From positions 5,605,501-5,669,500 of the forward strand of contig NZ_JAFEJA010000001.1 of NCBI RefSeq assembly GCF_016919245.1: a stretch of 64,000 bases of DNA. The letters run 5' to 3'. Positions 43,992 through 52,665 of this stretch are shown one piece after another. The notes under the pieces were generated by a model. It saw nothing but the letters and a program-made list of their open reading frames with translations. It had not been told where the DNA came from and did no database searches. The position numbers were made by a program, and so were the translations under genes. Within the stretch, counting starts at the first letter, position 1, and each line of letters starts with the position of its first letter. Source of the DNA: Streptomyces zhihengii. GTDB lineage: Bacteria; Actinomycetota; Actinomycetes; Streptomycetales; Streptomycetaceae.

Positions 43992-44203
43992 CCTGTGCGG
44001 GCCGGCGTTTTCAGCCCGTCCGGCGATTGAGGACACCGCGCGGAGCGTGGTGCTGCGGGCACGGCCTGCGGGGGTGATGGGGCGCGGGGGTCCGCTGCCT
44101 GTGCGGGCCGGCATTTTCAGCCCGTCCGGCGATTGAGGACACCGCGCGGAGCGTGGTGCTGCGGGCACGGCCTGCGGAGGCGATGGGGCGCCGGGGCCCG
44201 CTG
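43992..44203. repeat. 106-bp direct repeat, two copies
   Basis: Copies begin at 43992 and 44098 with CCTGTGCGGGCCGGC. Each contains TTTTCAGCCCGTCCGGCGAT and then TGAGGACAC, the dispersed Streptomyces intergenic repeat. A partial inverted copy is at 44230-44263. Confidence 0.85.
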
Positions 44204-44259
44204 CCTCTGCGAGCCGGTGGCTCCGGCACGGCCTGCGGCCGTGTCCTCAATCGCCGGAC

Positions 44260-44533
44260 GGGCTGGGATCTCGTGGGCGACGCCCCGGCCTCCCGGCATC
44301 CCGCGCCCCCGGATGGGCTGGGATCTCGTGGGCGACGCCCTGGCACCCCGGTACTCCGCGCCCCCGGACGGGCTGGGATCTCGTGGGCGACGCCCTGGCA
44401 CCCCGGTACTCCGCGCCCCCGGACGGGCTGGGATCTCGTGGGCGACGCCCCGGCCCCCGGTACTCCGCGCCCCCAACGGGCTGGGATCTCGCGGGTGACG
44501 CCCCGGCCCCCGGTACTCCGCGCCCCCCAACGC
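44260..44533. repeat. 55-bp tandem repeat, five copies
   Basis: Units start at 44260, 44315, 44370, 44425 and 44478 with GGGCTGGGATCTCG(T/C)GGG. Period 55, 55, 55, 53. Copies 2 and 3 are nearly identical. It is a likely length-variable locus. Confidence 0.88.
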
Positions 44534-44680
44534 CCCTGCCCGCACCCCCTGGCGGGCTGCCGCCATGGCAGCTAACCGCCAGGGCGCGCGGCCCGCAAGC
44601 GCCTTCTCAGCCTCCAGACTGCTGCGCAACGCCCCGGCATCACCCCCGTCGACCGGGCGTGAACGAGGAGAGGCATCCCC

Positions 44681-47600
44681 ATGACAAGAGCGCCAGCGAG
44701 GCGCCGGGCCCGGCTGATGGCCGCCGGGCTCTCGCTCGTAATGCTCCCCGCAGGACAGGCCCTGGCGGCGGGTGCGGACCGTGACCCGGCCGCCGGCGCG
44801 GCCGACCGTCCCGCCACCGCCGCCGCCCACGCGGCGCACACCGTCACGCTGATCACCGGCGACAAGGTGACCGTCACCGACCTCGGCGGCGACCGCAGCA
44901 CGGTGACGGTGGAACGCGCCGAGGGCGCCACCGGTGCCGTGCGCAGCGAGGTCTTGGACGGCCGGGTCACCGTCGTGCCCGACGAGGCACGGCCCTACCT
45001 CAGCGCCGGTGTCCTCGACGAGCGGCTGTTCGACGTGACCGGCCTGATCGAGCAGGGGCTGCACGGCGAGTCCGGCCTGCCGCTGATCGTCTCCTACGGC
45101 AAGGGCGTCCGAGCCGCCGCGCCGCGCGGCGCCGAGACGGTGCGCGGTCTGCCGAGCATCGGCGGCGCGGCCGTCGAGGCCGCCGCCTCCGGGGAGTTCT
45201 GGCACTCCGTCACCTCCGGACGCTCCCGGGCCGCCTTCGGCGCCGGTGTCTCCAAGGTGTGGCTCGACGGGCGGGTGGAGGCCGACATGGCCGAGTCCAA
45301 CGCCCAGATAGGCACGCCGAAGGCGTGGGAGGCCGGGCTGACCGGCAAGGGCGTGAAGGTCGCCGTCCTGGACACCGGCGTCGACGCCGGCCACCCCGAC
45401 CTCAAGGACCGCCTCGCGGAGACGAAGAGCTTCATCGAGGGCCAGGAGGTCGCCGACCGCGACGGCCACGGCACCCATGTCGCCTCGACCGTCGGCGGCA
45501 GCGGCGCGGCCTCCGACGGCCGGGAGAAGGGGGTCGCCCCGGGCGCCGAACTCGCCGTCGGCAAGGTGCTCAGCGACGAGGGCTCCGGCAGCGAGTCGCA
45601 GATCATCGCCGGCATGGAGTGGGCCGCCAAGGACATCGACGCCAAGATCGTGTCCATGAGCCTCGGCTCCCGCGAGGCGTCGGACGGCACCGACCCGATG
45701 GCCCAGGCCGTCAACACCCTCTCCGCCGAGACCGGCGCCCTGTTCGTCATCGCGGCGGGCAACTCCGGCGCCCCCGGCAGCATCGGCTCCCCGGGCGCCG
45801 CCGACTCGGCGCTCACCATCGGAGCCGTCGACTCCGCCGACGAGGCCGCCTCCTTCACCAGCCAGGGCCCCCGCTTCGGCGACAACGCGCTGAAGCCCGA
45901 CCTGTCGGCGCCCGGCGTGGACATTCTGGCCGCACGCTCCGGGCTCGCCCCGGGCGAGGGCCTCTACCAGGCGATGAGCGGCACCTCGATGGCCACCCCG
46001 CATGTCGCGGGCGTCGCCGCGCTCCTCGCCGAGAAGCACCCCGACTGGACGGGGCAGCAGCTCAAGAACGCCCTGATGTCGACGTCGAAGCGGCTCGACG
46101 CCTCGGCGTACGCGCTCGGCGCCGGCCGGCTCGACGTCCCCGCGGCCGTCGACGCGACGGTCACCGCCACCGGCTCGGCGGACCTCGGCTTCTACGCGTG
46201 GCCCTACGAGGGGAACGAGCCCGTCACGAAGACCGTGACGTACACCAACCACACCGACGCCCCCGTCACCCTGGACCTGGCGGTCGAGGGCATGCCCGCG
46301 GGCGTGGCCGCCGTCGCCGACTCCCGCCTCACCGTGCCCGCCCGTTCGACGGCGTCCACCACCGTCACCGGCGACGGCACCGGCGCGCCCGTCGGCAACT
46401 CCTCGGGCAGCCTCACCGCGTCGGTCGGCGGCGAGACGGTCGCCCGTACCGCCCTCGGTCTGGTGAAGGAGGAGGAGCGCTACACCCTCACCGTCCACGT
46501 CAAGGACCGTGACGGCGCCCCCGCCGCCGCCGGCCTGGGCGTGCAGCGGCTCGCCGCCGGCGCCGAGCCCTTCCCGGCCGCCGTCGGCGAGTCCGGCACG
46601 CTGGAGCTGCGCCTGAAGCCGGGCACGTACACCGTGAGCACCTTCCTCGACGTGCGCGGCAGCCACGGCGCGGACTCCCTCGGCCTCGGCTTCCTGACCG
46701 ACCCCGAGATCACCCTCGACCGCGACCGGGAGATCACCCTCGACGGGCGCGAACTGCGCGAACTCACGGCGGACGTCGACCGCCGGACCGAGACCCGCCA
46801 GGTGCTGATGGAGTTCGACCGGGACGCGAACGGCGTCTCCTACGGCGGTGCGGTGCAGGTCCCGCCGATGTACGACAGCATTTTCGCGGCCCCGACCGAC
46901 AAGCCCGCCACCGGCACCTTCGAGTACCGGACCGTCTGGCGGCTGGGCAAGCCGGTGCTGAGCGTCGAGGCGGGCGGCAAGCAGCTCTCCGACGCCACGC
47001 CGCAGGCGGGCGCGACCGTCCTGGACGGCCGCCGCAAGCTCGCGGTGGTGGACGCCGGCGACGGCTCGGCCGCCGGCTACCAGGGCAGGAACGTGCGCGG
47101 CAAGGCGGTCGTCGTCCGTCTCGGGGACGGCGTCCCCGCGCAGATCGCCCAGCGCGCCCAGGACGCCGGAGCGGTCGCCCTGTTCGTCACCGACGACACC
47201 CCCGGCCGGCTGATGCAGTGGTTCGGCACCGAGGCGTACGAGGACCGGCCGCTGCACGTGGCGACCGTGAACGCCGCCGACGGCGCACGCCTGGCCGATG
47301 CCGCCCGCCGCGGCCGCACGGTCGAGCTCGACGGCACGCAGTACACCCCGTACGTGTACGACCTCTCGCAGGGCCACCCGGGCCGGGTGCCCGACCGTGA
47401 CCTCGCCTACCGTCCGTCCAAGCGTGAACTGGCCGTCCTGGACGCCAAGTTCCACGCGGCGAAGCCCGCCGACGGCGGCGAGTTCCGCTACTCGATCACC
47501 GACACCTTCCCGATCGGCTTCGGTTTCCAGGAGCGGGTCGCCTTCCCCGCCGAGCGCACCGACTACGTCTCCACCGGCCCCGGCCAGCTCTGGCACGAGT

Positions 47601-48376
47601 CGATGAGCAACGGCCCCGGCGCCATCGAGCAGCGCAGCGGCACCCCCTCCTACAAGGGCGGCACCCGCTCCGAGCTGAACTGGTTCAAGCCCGTGCTGCA
47701 CCCGTGGCTGGGCACCGGCCTCGGCTGGGGCCAGACCCGCACCGGGAACGACCTCGCGTTCAACACCCCCGGCTGGGGCGACTCCGGGCCCGACCACACC
47801 GGCTTCGGCGACGTGTGGACGGACACCTCGATGACGCAGTTCACCGAGCTCTGGGTGGACGGCGAACGCGTCGACCGCAAGATGAGCTCCGGCCTGAACC
47901 ACTGGGACGCCGATCCGGCCGAGCGGACGTACCGGGTGGTCACCGACACCACGCTCGACCCGGAGCGCTGGCGGCTCGCCGTGAAGGGCCACTCCGAGTG
48001 GACCTTCCGCTCCGGCGAGACCCCCTCGGACCGCCGGACCCATCTGCCGCTCCTCAACCTCGGGTTCGACATCGACACCGATCTGCGCGGTGACGTGCGC
48101 GGCGGCAAGCGGCTCGACCTCGGCATCTTCGCCGAGTACATCGAGGGCGCCGAGAAGACCGGCCGGATCACCGGCGGCACGCTGGAGGTCTCCTTCGACG
48201 ACGGGAAGACCTGGACGACGGTCCGTCTCGACGGCGTCCGCGGCAAGGCGGCCGCCTGGGAGGGCTCGGTCCGCGTCCCGTCCGGCGCCGGGCACATCTC
48301 GGTGCGCGCCTCGGCGTCCGACGACCGCGGCGGTTCGGTGAAGCAGGAGATCATCCGGGCGGTGGGCGTGCGGTAA
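44681..48376 (+). CDS. Secreted S8 family serine peptidase (subtilase)
   Basis: This 1231-residue extracellular protease has a signal peptide (residues 1-30, cleavage after QALAAG) and a propeptide with VTLITGDKVTV, as in many Streptomyces subtilases. The S8 catalytic domain (about 210-500) carries Asp231 (VAVLDTGVD), His263 (GHGTHVAS) and Ser436 (MSGTSMATPHVAG). The remaining 700 residues hold beta-rich modules and a PA-like segment (ALFVTDDTPGRLMQWF). A C-terminal domain ends VRASASDDRGGSVKQE. It is probably released to degrade extracellular protein. GAGGAGAGG lies upstream of the ATG. The gene is monocistronic, ended by the hairpin at 48395. Confidence 0.95.
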   Translation: MTRAPARRRARLMAAGLSLVMLPAGQALAAGADRDPAAGAADRPATAAAHAAHTVTLITGDKVTVTDLGGDRSTVTVERAEGATGAVRSEVLDGRVTVVPDEARPYLSAGVLDERLFDVTGLIEQGLHGESGLPLIVSYGKGVRAAAPRGAETVRGLPSIGGAAVEAAASGEFWHSVTSGRSRAAFGAGVSKVWLDGRVEADMAESNAQIGTPKAWEAGLTGKGVKVAVLDTGVDAGHPDLKDRLAETKSFIEGQEVADRDGHGTHVASTVGGSGAASDGREKGVAPGAELAVGKVLSDEGSGSESQIIAGMEWAAKDIDAKIVSMSLGSREASDGTDPMAQAVNTLSAETGALFVIAAGNSGAPGSIGSPGAADSALTIGAVDSADEAASFTSQGPRFGDNALKPDLSAPGVDILAARSGLAPGEGLYQAMSGTSMATPHVAGVAALLAEKHPDWTGQQLKNALMSTSKRLDASAYALGAGRLDVPAAVDATVTATGSADLGFYAWPYEGNEPVTKTVTYTNHTDAPVTLDLAVEGMPAGVAAVADSRLTVPARSTASTTVTGDGTGAPVGNSSGSLTASVGGETVARTALGLVKEEERYTLTVHVKDRDGAPAAAGLGVQRLAAGAEPFPAAVGESGTLELRLKPGTYTVSTFLDVRGSHGADSLGLGFLTDPEITLDRDREITLDGRELRELTADVDRRTETRQVLMEFDRDANGVSYGGAVQVPPMYDSIFAAPTDKPATGTFEYRTVWRLGKPVLSVEAGGKQLSDATPQAGATVLDGRRKLAVVDAGDGSAAGYQGRNVRGKAVVVRLGDGVPAQIAQRAQDAGAVALFVTDDTPGRLMQWFGTEAYEDRPLHVATVNAADGARLADAARRGRTVELDGTQYTPYVYDLSQGHPGRVPDRDLAYRPSKRELAVLDAKFHAAKPADGGEFRYSITDTFPIGFGFQERVAFPAERTDYVSTGPGQLWHESMSNGPGAIEQRSGTPSYKGGTRSELNWFKPVLHPWLGTGLGWGQTRTGNDLAFNTPGWGDSGPDHTGFGDVWTDTSMTQFTELWVDGERVDRKMSSGLNHWDADPAERTYRVVTDTTLDPERWRLAVKGHSEWTFRSGETPSDRRTHLPLLNLGFDIDTDLRGDVRGGKRLDLGIFAEYIEGAEKTGRITGGTLEVSFDDGKTWTTVRLDGVRGKAAAWEGSVRVPSGAGHISVRASASDDRGGSVKQEIIRAVGVR

Positions 48377-48394
48377 CCGCCGCATCCCGCACCC

Positions 48395-48428
48395 CGAAGG
48401 GCCCGGCGCCTCCGCGCCGGGCCCTTCG
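48395..48428. terminator. Bidirectional terminator between the subtilase and carboxyltransferase genes
   Basis: A perfect 15-bp stem CGAAGGGCCCGGCGC (48395-48409) with its complement at 48414-48428 encloses a 4-nt loop. It serves the convergent genes on both sides. Confidence 0.85.
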
Positions 48429-48447
48429 TGTGCGCTTGTGGTGCCGC

Positions 48448-49803
48448 TCAGTGCGGCGCCGGGCCCACGATGCCCCGCACCACGCCCAGTTCGGCCAGAT
48501 CCTGCGGGCGCAGCCGCAACTGGTCGGCCGTGTGCGCGACCCGTGACGGGTCGCGCTTGAGGATCGCGGCCGCCCATTCCGGGGCGATCACCGAGAAGTA
48601 GCTGTCCGGCGTGGCCCAGGTGCGGCCCGGCGCGGCCAGGGCCAGCGCCCCGCCCGAGCCGCCCTCGCCGATCAGCAGACTGGTGACGGGGGTGCGCGCG
48701 GCGGCGATCGCGCCGAACAGCCCGGCGATGGCCGCCCCGGCGCCCGCCCGTTCCGCCTCCGCGTCGTTGGCCGCGCCCGGGGTGTCGACCAGGGTCAGCA
48801 CCGGCAGCCCGATCCGTCCGGCGAGTTCCACCACCCGGGCCGCCGTCCGGTAGCCGGCGGGCCGGGTCGCGGTGCCGGCCTGGGCCGCGTAGGCCACCGG
48901 CCGTCCCCGGTGCAGTCCCACCCCGCAGAGCATCCCGGGGTCGTCGCCGCCGCAGCGGTCGCCGCGCAGCGGCTCGCGCCGGGTGAAGTAGTCGTCCAGG
49001 TACGCCGCCGCCCGCGGGCGGCGCGGGTCCCGGGCCGCCTCGACGGCGTCCATGCCCGAGCGCGGCAGCCGCACCTCCGCTCCGAGTGCCCGCGGCACCG
49101 GCGCCGCCGCCGGCGCGGTGTCCCCGCCGCCGAGGGCCCCGGCCCAGAACGCGACCGTGTCCCGGAGCGCGTGCTCCGGCACCACGTCGTCGACCTGCCC
49201 GGCCGCGAGCTGGCCCTCGGCCGTGTAGGCGGCCGGGTCCGCGCCGGGCGGGCGGACCCGCGAGCCGGCGAAGCCGACCTGCGCCCCGGGCAGCGCGAGG
49301 ACCACGTCGGCGCCGGCGCCGAGGGTGGCCCAGCCGCCGCCGGTCGTCGGGTCGCGCAGCACCGCGAGATGCCCGACGCCCGCCTCCCGCAGCAGCACGG
49401 ACGCCCGCGCCACCCGCTGGAGCTGGCCGAGCGCGACCATGCCCTCCTGCATCCGGCTGCCACCGGTCGCGATCAGCGACACCAGCGGCCGGCGGAGTTC
49501 GCGCGCGAGCGCGTACGCGGCCTCCAGCCGGTCCCCGGTGCGTTCGCCGAGCGAGCCCCCGAGGAAGCCGAACTCGAAGGAGAGCACCACGCACGGCACA
49601 CCGCCGCAGCTCGCCTCGCCGTAGACGACGGACTCCGCCGACCCCGTGCGGCGGGCCGCCCGGTCGCGGGCCGCGCCGTAGCCCTCCCAGCCCAGCGGGC
49701 CGTCCCCGGCCGGCGGCACCTCGCCGAGCTCGTGCTCGGTGAAGGCGTCGCAGACCAGGGCGATCGCCTCGCGGGCGGAGATCCGGACGCCGGGGTCAGC
49801 CAT
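48448..49803 (-). CDS. Fused acyl-CoA carboxyltransferase (AccD-AccA like)
   Basis: This 451-residue protein joins both carboxyltransferase halves of acetyl-CoA carboxylase. The beta-like half is around 60-200 (VVLSFEFGFLGGSLGERTGDR, LIATGGSRMQEGMVALGQ, LRDPTTGGGWATLGAGADVV). The alpha-like half is around 290-430 (VVELAGRIGLPVLTLVDTPGAA, LLIGEGGSGGALALAAPGR, APEWAAAILKRD). No zinc-ribbon Cys4 of AccD is present at the N-terminus. It overlaps the end of matB by 8 bp, so it is co-expressed with malonyl-CoA ligase. A role in malonyl-CoA turnover is plausible, or as an MdcD/E-like malonate decarboxylase component. No biotin carboxylase gene is adjacent. Confidence 0.85.
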   Translation of the reverse strand: MADPGVRISAREAIALVCDAFTEHELGEVPPAGDGPLGWEGYGAARDRAARRTGSAESVVYGEASCGGVPCVVLSFEFGFLGGSLGERTGDRLEAAYALARELRRPLVSLIATGGSRMQEGMVALGQLQRVARASVLLREAGVGHLAVLRDPTTGGGWATLGAGADVVLALPGAQVGFAGSRVRPPGADPAAYTAEGQLAAGQVDDVVPEHALRDTVAFWAGALGGGDTAPAAAPVPRALGAEVRLPRSGMDAVEAARDPRRPRAAAYLDDYFTRREPLRGDRCGGDDPGMLCGVGLHRGRPVAYAAQAGTATRPAGYRTAARVVELAGRIGLPVLTLVDTPGAANDAEAERAGAGAAIAGLFGAIAAARTPVTSLLIGEGGSGGALALAAPGRTWATPDSYFSVIAPEWAAAILKRDPSRVAHTADQLRLRPQDLAELGVVRGIVGPAPH

Positions 49804-51253
49804 CGCCCAGCGCCCGCTTCATGATCTTCCCCATGTCGTTGCGCGGCAGGACGTCCAGGAACCGGACCTCCCGCGGCCGCTTGTGCGGGGAGAGCTGGGC
49901 GGCGACGTGCCCGGTCAGCTCGTCCGCGCTCGGCGGCGCGGCGGGGTCGGCGGCCACCACCCAGGCGACGATCCGCTCGCCGAGGTCCGCGTCCGGCTCC
50001 CCGGTCACGGCGGCCTCGCGCACGGCCGGGTGGTCGAGCAGCACGTTCTCGATCTCACCCGCCCCGATCTTGTAGCCGCCGCTCTTGATCAGGTCGGTGG
50101 CCTTGCGGCCGACGATCCGCACGGAACCGTCCGCCGAGCGCACCGCCATGTCACCGGTGCGGAACCAGTCGCCGTCGAAGGCGGCGGCCGTCGCGTCCGG
50201 CCGGCCCAGGTACTCCGTGAACAGGTTGGCGCCGCGCACCTGGATCTCGCCGATCGTCTCGTCGTCCAGGGCGGTGATCTCGGTGCCGTCCTCCTCGACG
50301 AGCCGCAGCTCCACCCCGCGCAGCGGCACCCCGACCGAACCGGGCCGGGGCTCGGCGTCGGCGCGCACGCTGGTGTTCATGAGGGTCTCGGTCATCCCGT
50401 ACCGCTCGATCACCCGCCGCCCGGTCGCCGCCGCGATCCGCTCGTGGTCCGGCAGCGGCAGCGCCGCCGAGCCCGACACCAGCAGCCGCGCCCCCGCCAG
50501 GGCCTTCACCAGCTCCGGGTCGCCGGCCAGGGCTTCGGCGATGCGGTGGTACATCGTCGGCACGCCGAACAGCATCGTGCCCCCGGCGCCCAGCTCCCGC
50601 GCCACGCCCTCGGGGCTGAAACGGCCCAGGTGCCGCACCTCGCCGCCGCGGCGCAGCGGCCCGAGGACGCCCAGGATCAGCCCGTGCACATGGAACAGCG
50701 GCAGCGCGTGCACCAGGACGTCGGCCGCGTCCCACCGCCAGGCGTCCTCCAGCGCGTCCAGCGTGGTGGCGACCGCGCGCCGGGACAGCACGGCGCCCTT
50801 GGGCGGCCCGGTGGTGCCCGAGGTGTAGACGACCAGGCCCGCCGCGTCCGGCTCCGGCTCGGTGTCCGGGATCCGGCCCTCGCCGGTGACGTCCACGTCC
50901 ACCCGCTCCAGCGCGTCCAGCGCCGCCGGGAGCCGTTCGCCGGGGGCGGCCAGCACGAGCGAGGGGGCGCTGTCGCCGAGGATGTGGGCCAGTTCCCGCT
51001 CACCGGTCCTCGGGTTCAGCGGGACGACGGGGGTGCCGGCCAGCAGCGCGGCCACCGCGCCGACCGCGGTCTCCAGGGCCGGGGTCGCCCACAGCGCGAC
51101 CCGTCCCGTTCCGGCGTCCGCGCGCAGCCGGGCGGCCAGCGCCCCGGCCGCCCCGGCCAGTCGTCCGTACGTCAGGGACCGCTCACCGAAGCGCAGGGCC
51201 ACCGGGTCCGGGCCACCGGGCGTGCCCGTCAGCGCCGGGAAGAGGGAACTCAA
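49796..51253 (-). CDS. matB: Malonyl-CoA synthetase (acyl-CoA ligase)
   Basis: MatB activates malonate (and methylmalonate) to the CoA ester with ATP, feeding fatty acid and polyketide synthesis. It has 485 residues of the ANL superfamily. Motifs are the P-loop YTSGTTGPPKGAVLSR, LPLFHVHGLILGVLG, LVSGSAALP, RRVIERYGMTETLMNTS, WFRTGDMA, VGRKATDLIKSGGYKIGAGE and the final catalytic Lys in NDMGKIMKRAL. The sequence is very close to my memory of S. coelicolor MatB (SCO2444). It starts at TTG 51253, behind GGAGG with 7-nt spacing, giving the expected N-terminus LSSLFPALTG. Confidence 0.94.
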   Translation of the reverse strand: MSSLFPALTGTPGGPDPVALRFGERSLTYGRLAGAAGALAARLRADAGTGRVALWATPALETAVGAVAALLAGTPVVPLNPRTGERELAHILGDSAPSLVLAAPGERLPAALDALERVDVDVTGEGRIPDTEPEPDAAGLVVYTSGTTGPPKGAVLSRRAVATTLDALEDAWRWDAADVLVHALPLFHVHGLILGVLGPLRRGGEVRHLGRFSPEGVARELGAGGTMLFGVPTMYHRIAEALAGDPELVKALAGARLLVSGSAALPLPDHERIAAATGRRVIERYGMTETLMNTSVRADAEPRPGSVGVPLRGVELRLVEEDGTEITALDDETIGEIQVRGANLFTEYLGRPDATAAAFDGDWFRTGDMAVRSADGSVRIVGRKATDLIKSGGYKIGAGEIENVLLDHPAVREAAVTGEPDADLGERIVAWVVAADPAAPPSADELTGHVAAQLSPHKRPREVRFLDVLPRNDMGKIMKRALGDG

Positions 51254-51365
51254 CTGTCGACCTCCGGATCTCGTGCCGCGCACGCCGGGCGCGGCTCTCC
51301 GGTGCATCATCGTCCCCCGGGCGGCCCCGCGCACGGGGCCCCCTGCGGAGGCGGCCCCTCCGGTC

Positions 51366-52577
51366 TCAGGCGTTCGGCCGCAGGGTGCGCATCCGCCCGT
51401 ACGCGTACACACAGCCCGCCAGGGCCAGGTCCGACAGCAGCATGAAGCCGATCGAGTACGAGTCCTTGGCGCTGTAGATCGCGCCCATCACCAGCGGCGG
51501 CACGAAGCCGCCGAGACCGCCCATGGCGCCGACGATGCCGGTCACGCTGCCGACCTGCGGCTGCGGGGTGACCTGTGAGACGAGGGCGAAGACACTGCCG
51601 CTCGCGGTGCCCAGCCCGGCCGCCATGCACAGCAGGGCGATGGTGCCGACCGGGTCCAGATCCGGGTCGAAGGCCTGCACGATCGCCAGCAGCGCCACGA
51701 ACCCGAGCGCCCCCGCCGTGACCACGGCCGGATGGACCCGGTCCGAGAGCCAGCCGCCGAACGGCCGGAACACGACGGTCACCAGCGCGAATCCGGCCGC
51801 CTTGGTGCCCGCGTCGGTGGGGCTCAGCTCGTACCACGTCTTCAGATACGTCGGCAGGTACACCCCGAACGCCACGATGCCGCCGAAGCCGATCGCGTAC
51901 AGCGCCGACAGCTCCCAGGTCACCCGCAGCCGCCCCGCCTGCCCCAGCCGGTGGCCGAGCGAGGTGGTGGGGACCTTGCGGTCCGGGTGGTCGGTGATCA
52001 GCACGGCGGCGAGGGCCGCGTACACGGCCAGCGCGACGGCCACCACCAGGAACGGCAGGTTGTCGCCGTGGTCGGCGATCCGCGGGGTGAAGTAGCCGGA
52101 CAGCGCCACGCCGCCCATGCCCATGCCGAAGATGCCGAGCGCGAGGCCGCGCTCGGACGGCGGGAACCAGGAGTTGACCAGCGGGATGCCGATCGCGAAC
52201 GTCGTGCCGCCCAGGCCCAGCAGGAACCCGACCGCGAGCATCGCCCCGTAGGAGTCCTTCGCCGGGATCAGCAGCAGCACCGGCACGATGGTGAGCGCCG
52301 ACACCAGCGGGAACATCCGCTTCGCGCCGTACTTGTCGGTCAGCGCGCCCGCCGGGATCCGCCCCAGCGACCCGACCAGCACCGGCACCGCGACGAGCAG
52401 CGACTGCTGGAACGAGCTCAGGTCCAGCCGGTCCTTGAAGGCGCCGCCGAGCGGGGAGATCAGGTTCCAGGCCCAGAAGGTGAGGGTGAACCCGATCGTG
52501 GCCATGATCAGGTTGCGGTACGCGGCGGCGGAGGGCTTCACGTCCTCCGCGGGCGAGGGCTTCGCGACGGTGTCCAC
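51366..52577 (-). CDS. narK: Nitrate/nitrite MFS transporter
   Basis: NarK-type carriers move nitrate and nitrite across the membrane. This protein has about 403 residues with 12 membrane segments. The nitrate signature is seen in both halves as glycine-rich helices: GFLLGLGGTTFAIGIPLVNSW (TM5) and GTASGSVFALVSQVTP with GIVGAMGGLGGF (TM10-11). The first helix has TFWAWNLISPLGGAF, including the N-terminal NarK motif. Start is GTG 52577, or TTG 52589; neither has a clear ribosome binding site. It may deliver nitrate to NasA. No GlnR-like site was found upstream. matB follows 112 nt downstream on the same strand. Confidence 0.92.
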   Translation of the reverse strand: MDTVAKPSPAEDVKPSAAAYRNLIMATIGFTLTFWAWNLISPLGGAFKDRLDLSSFQQSLLVAVPVLVGSLGRIPAGALTDKYGAKRMFPLVSALTIVPVLLLIPAKDSYGAMLAVGFLLGLGGTTFAIGIPLVNSWFPPSERGLALGIFGMGMGGVALSGYFTPRIADHGDNLPFLVVAVALAVYAALAAVLITDHPDRKVPTTSLGHRLGQAGRLRVTWELSALYAIGFGGIVAFGVYLPTYLKTWYELSPTDAGTKAAGFALVTVVFRPFGGWLSDRVHPAVVTAGALGFVALLAIVQAFDPDLDPVGTIALLCMAAGLGTASGSVFALVSQVTPQPQVGSVTGIVGAMGGLGGFVPPLVMGAIYSAKDSYSIGFMLLSDLALAGCVYAYGRMRTLRPNA

Positions 52578-52624
52578 CCGCCCAGTCAAGGCGTCCGGCC
52601 AGGCCCGGGGCTCGCTGGACTGCT

Positions 52625-52647
52625 CCGTACGGGGGAGCCCCGTACGG
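52625..52647 (-). terminator. Terminator after the GAF-kinase gene
   Basis: CCGTACGGGG (52625-52634) pairs perfectly with CCCCGTACGG (52638-52647) around GAG. It lies 19 nt beyond the stop of the minus-strand kinase gene and insulates narK. Confidence 0.7.
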
Positions 52648-52665
52648 CCCGGGAACGCCGGTGCC

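Larger units (their letters stand above)
43951..44680. other. Repeat-filled region upstream of the subtilase gene
   Basis: This 730-bp gap is almost entirely repeats: two 106-bp direct repeats (43992-44203) and five 55-bp units (44260-44533). The last 150 bp contain the subtilase leader, with GAGGAGAGG at 44665-44673 as its ribosome binding site. Open frames here are repeat products and were not called. Confidence 0.7.

Noticed and set aside
44260..44533. CRISPR array
   Set aside because: The 55-bp units are contiguous, without alternating unique spacers, and no cas gene is in the window.
44117..49594. Giant minus-strand open frame (1825 codons)
   Set aside because: It is antisense to the subtilase, out of frame with the carboxyltransferase, and runs through the repeat block. 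No family features are present.
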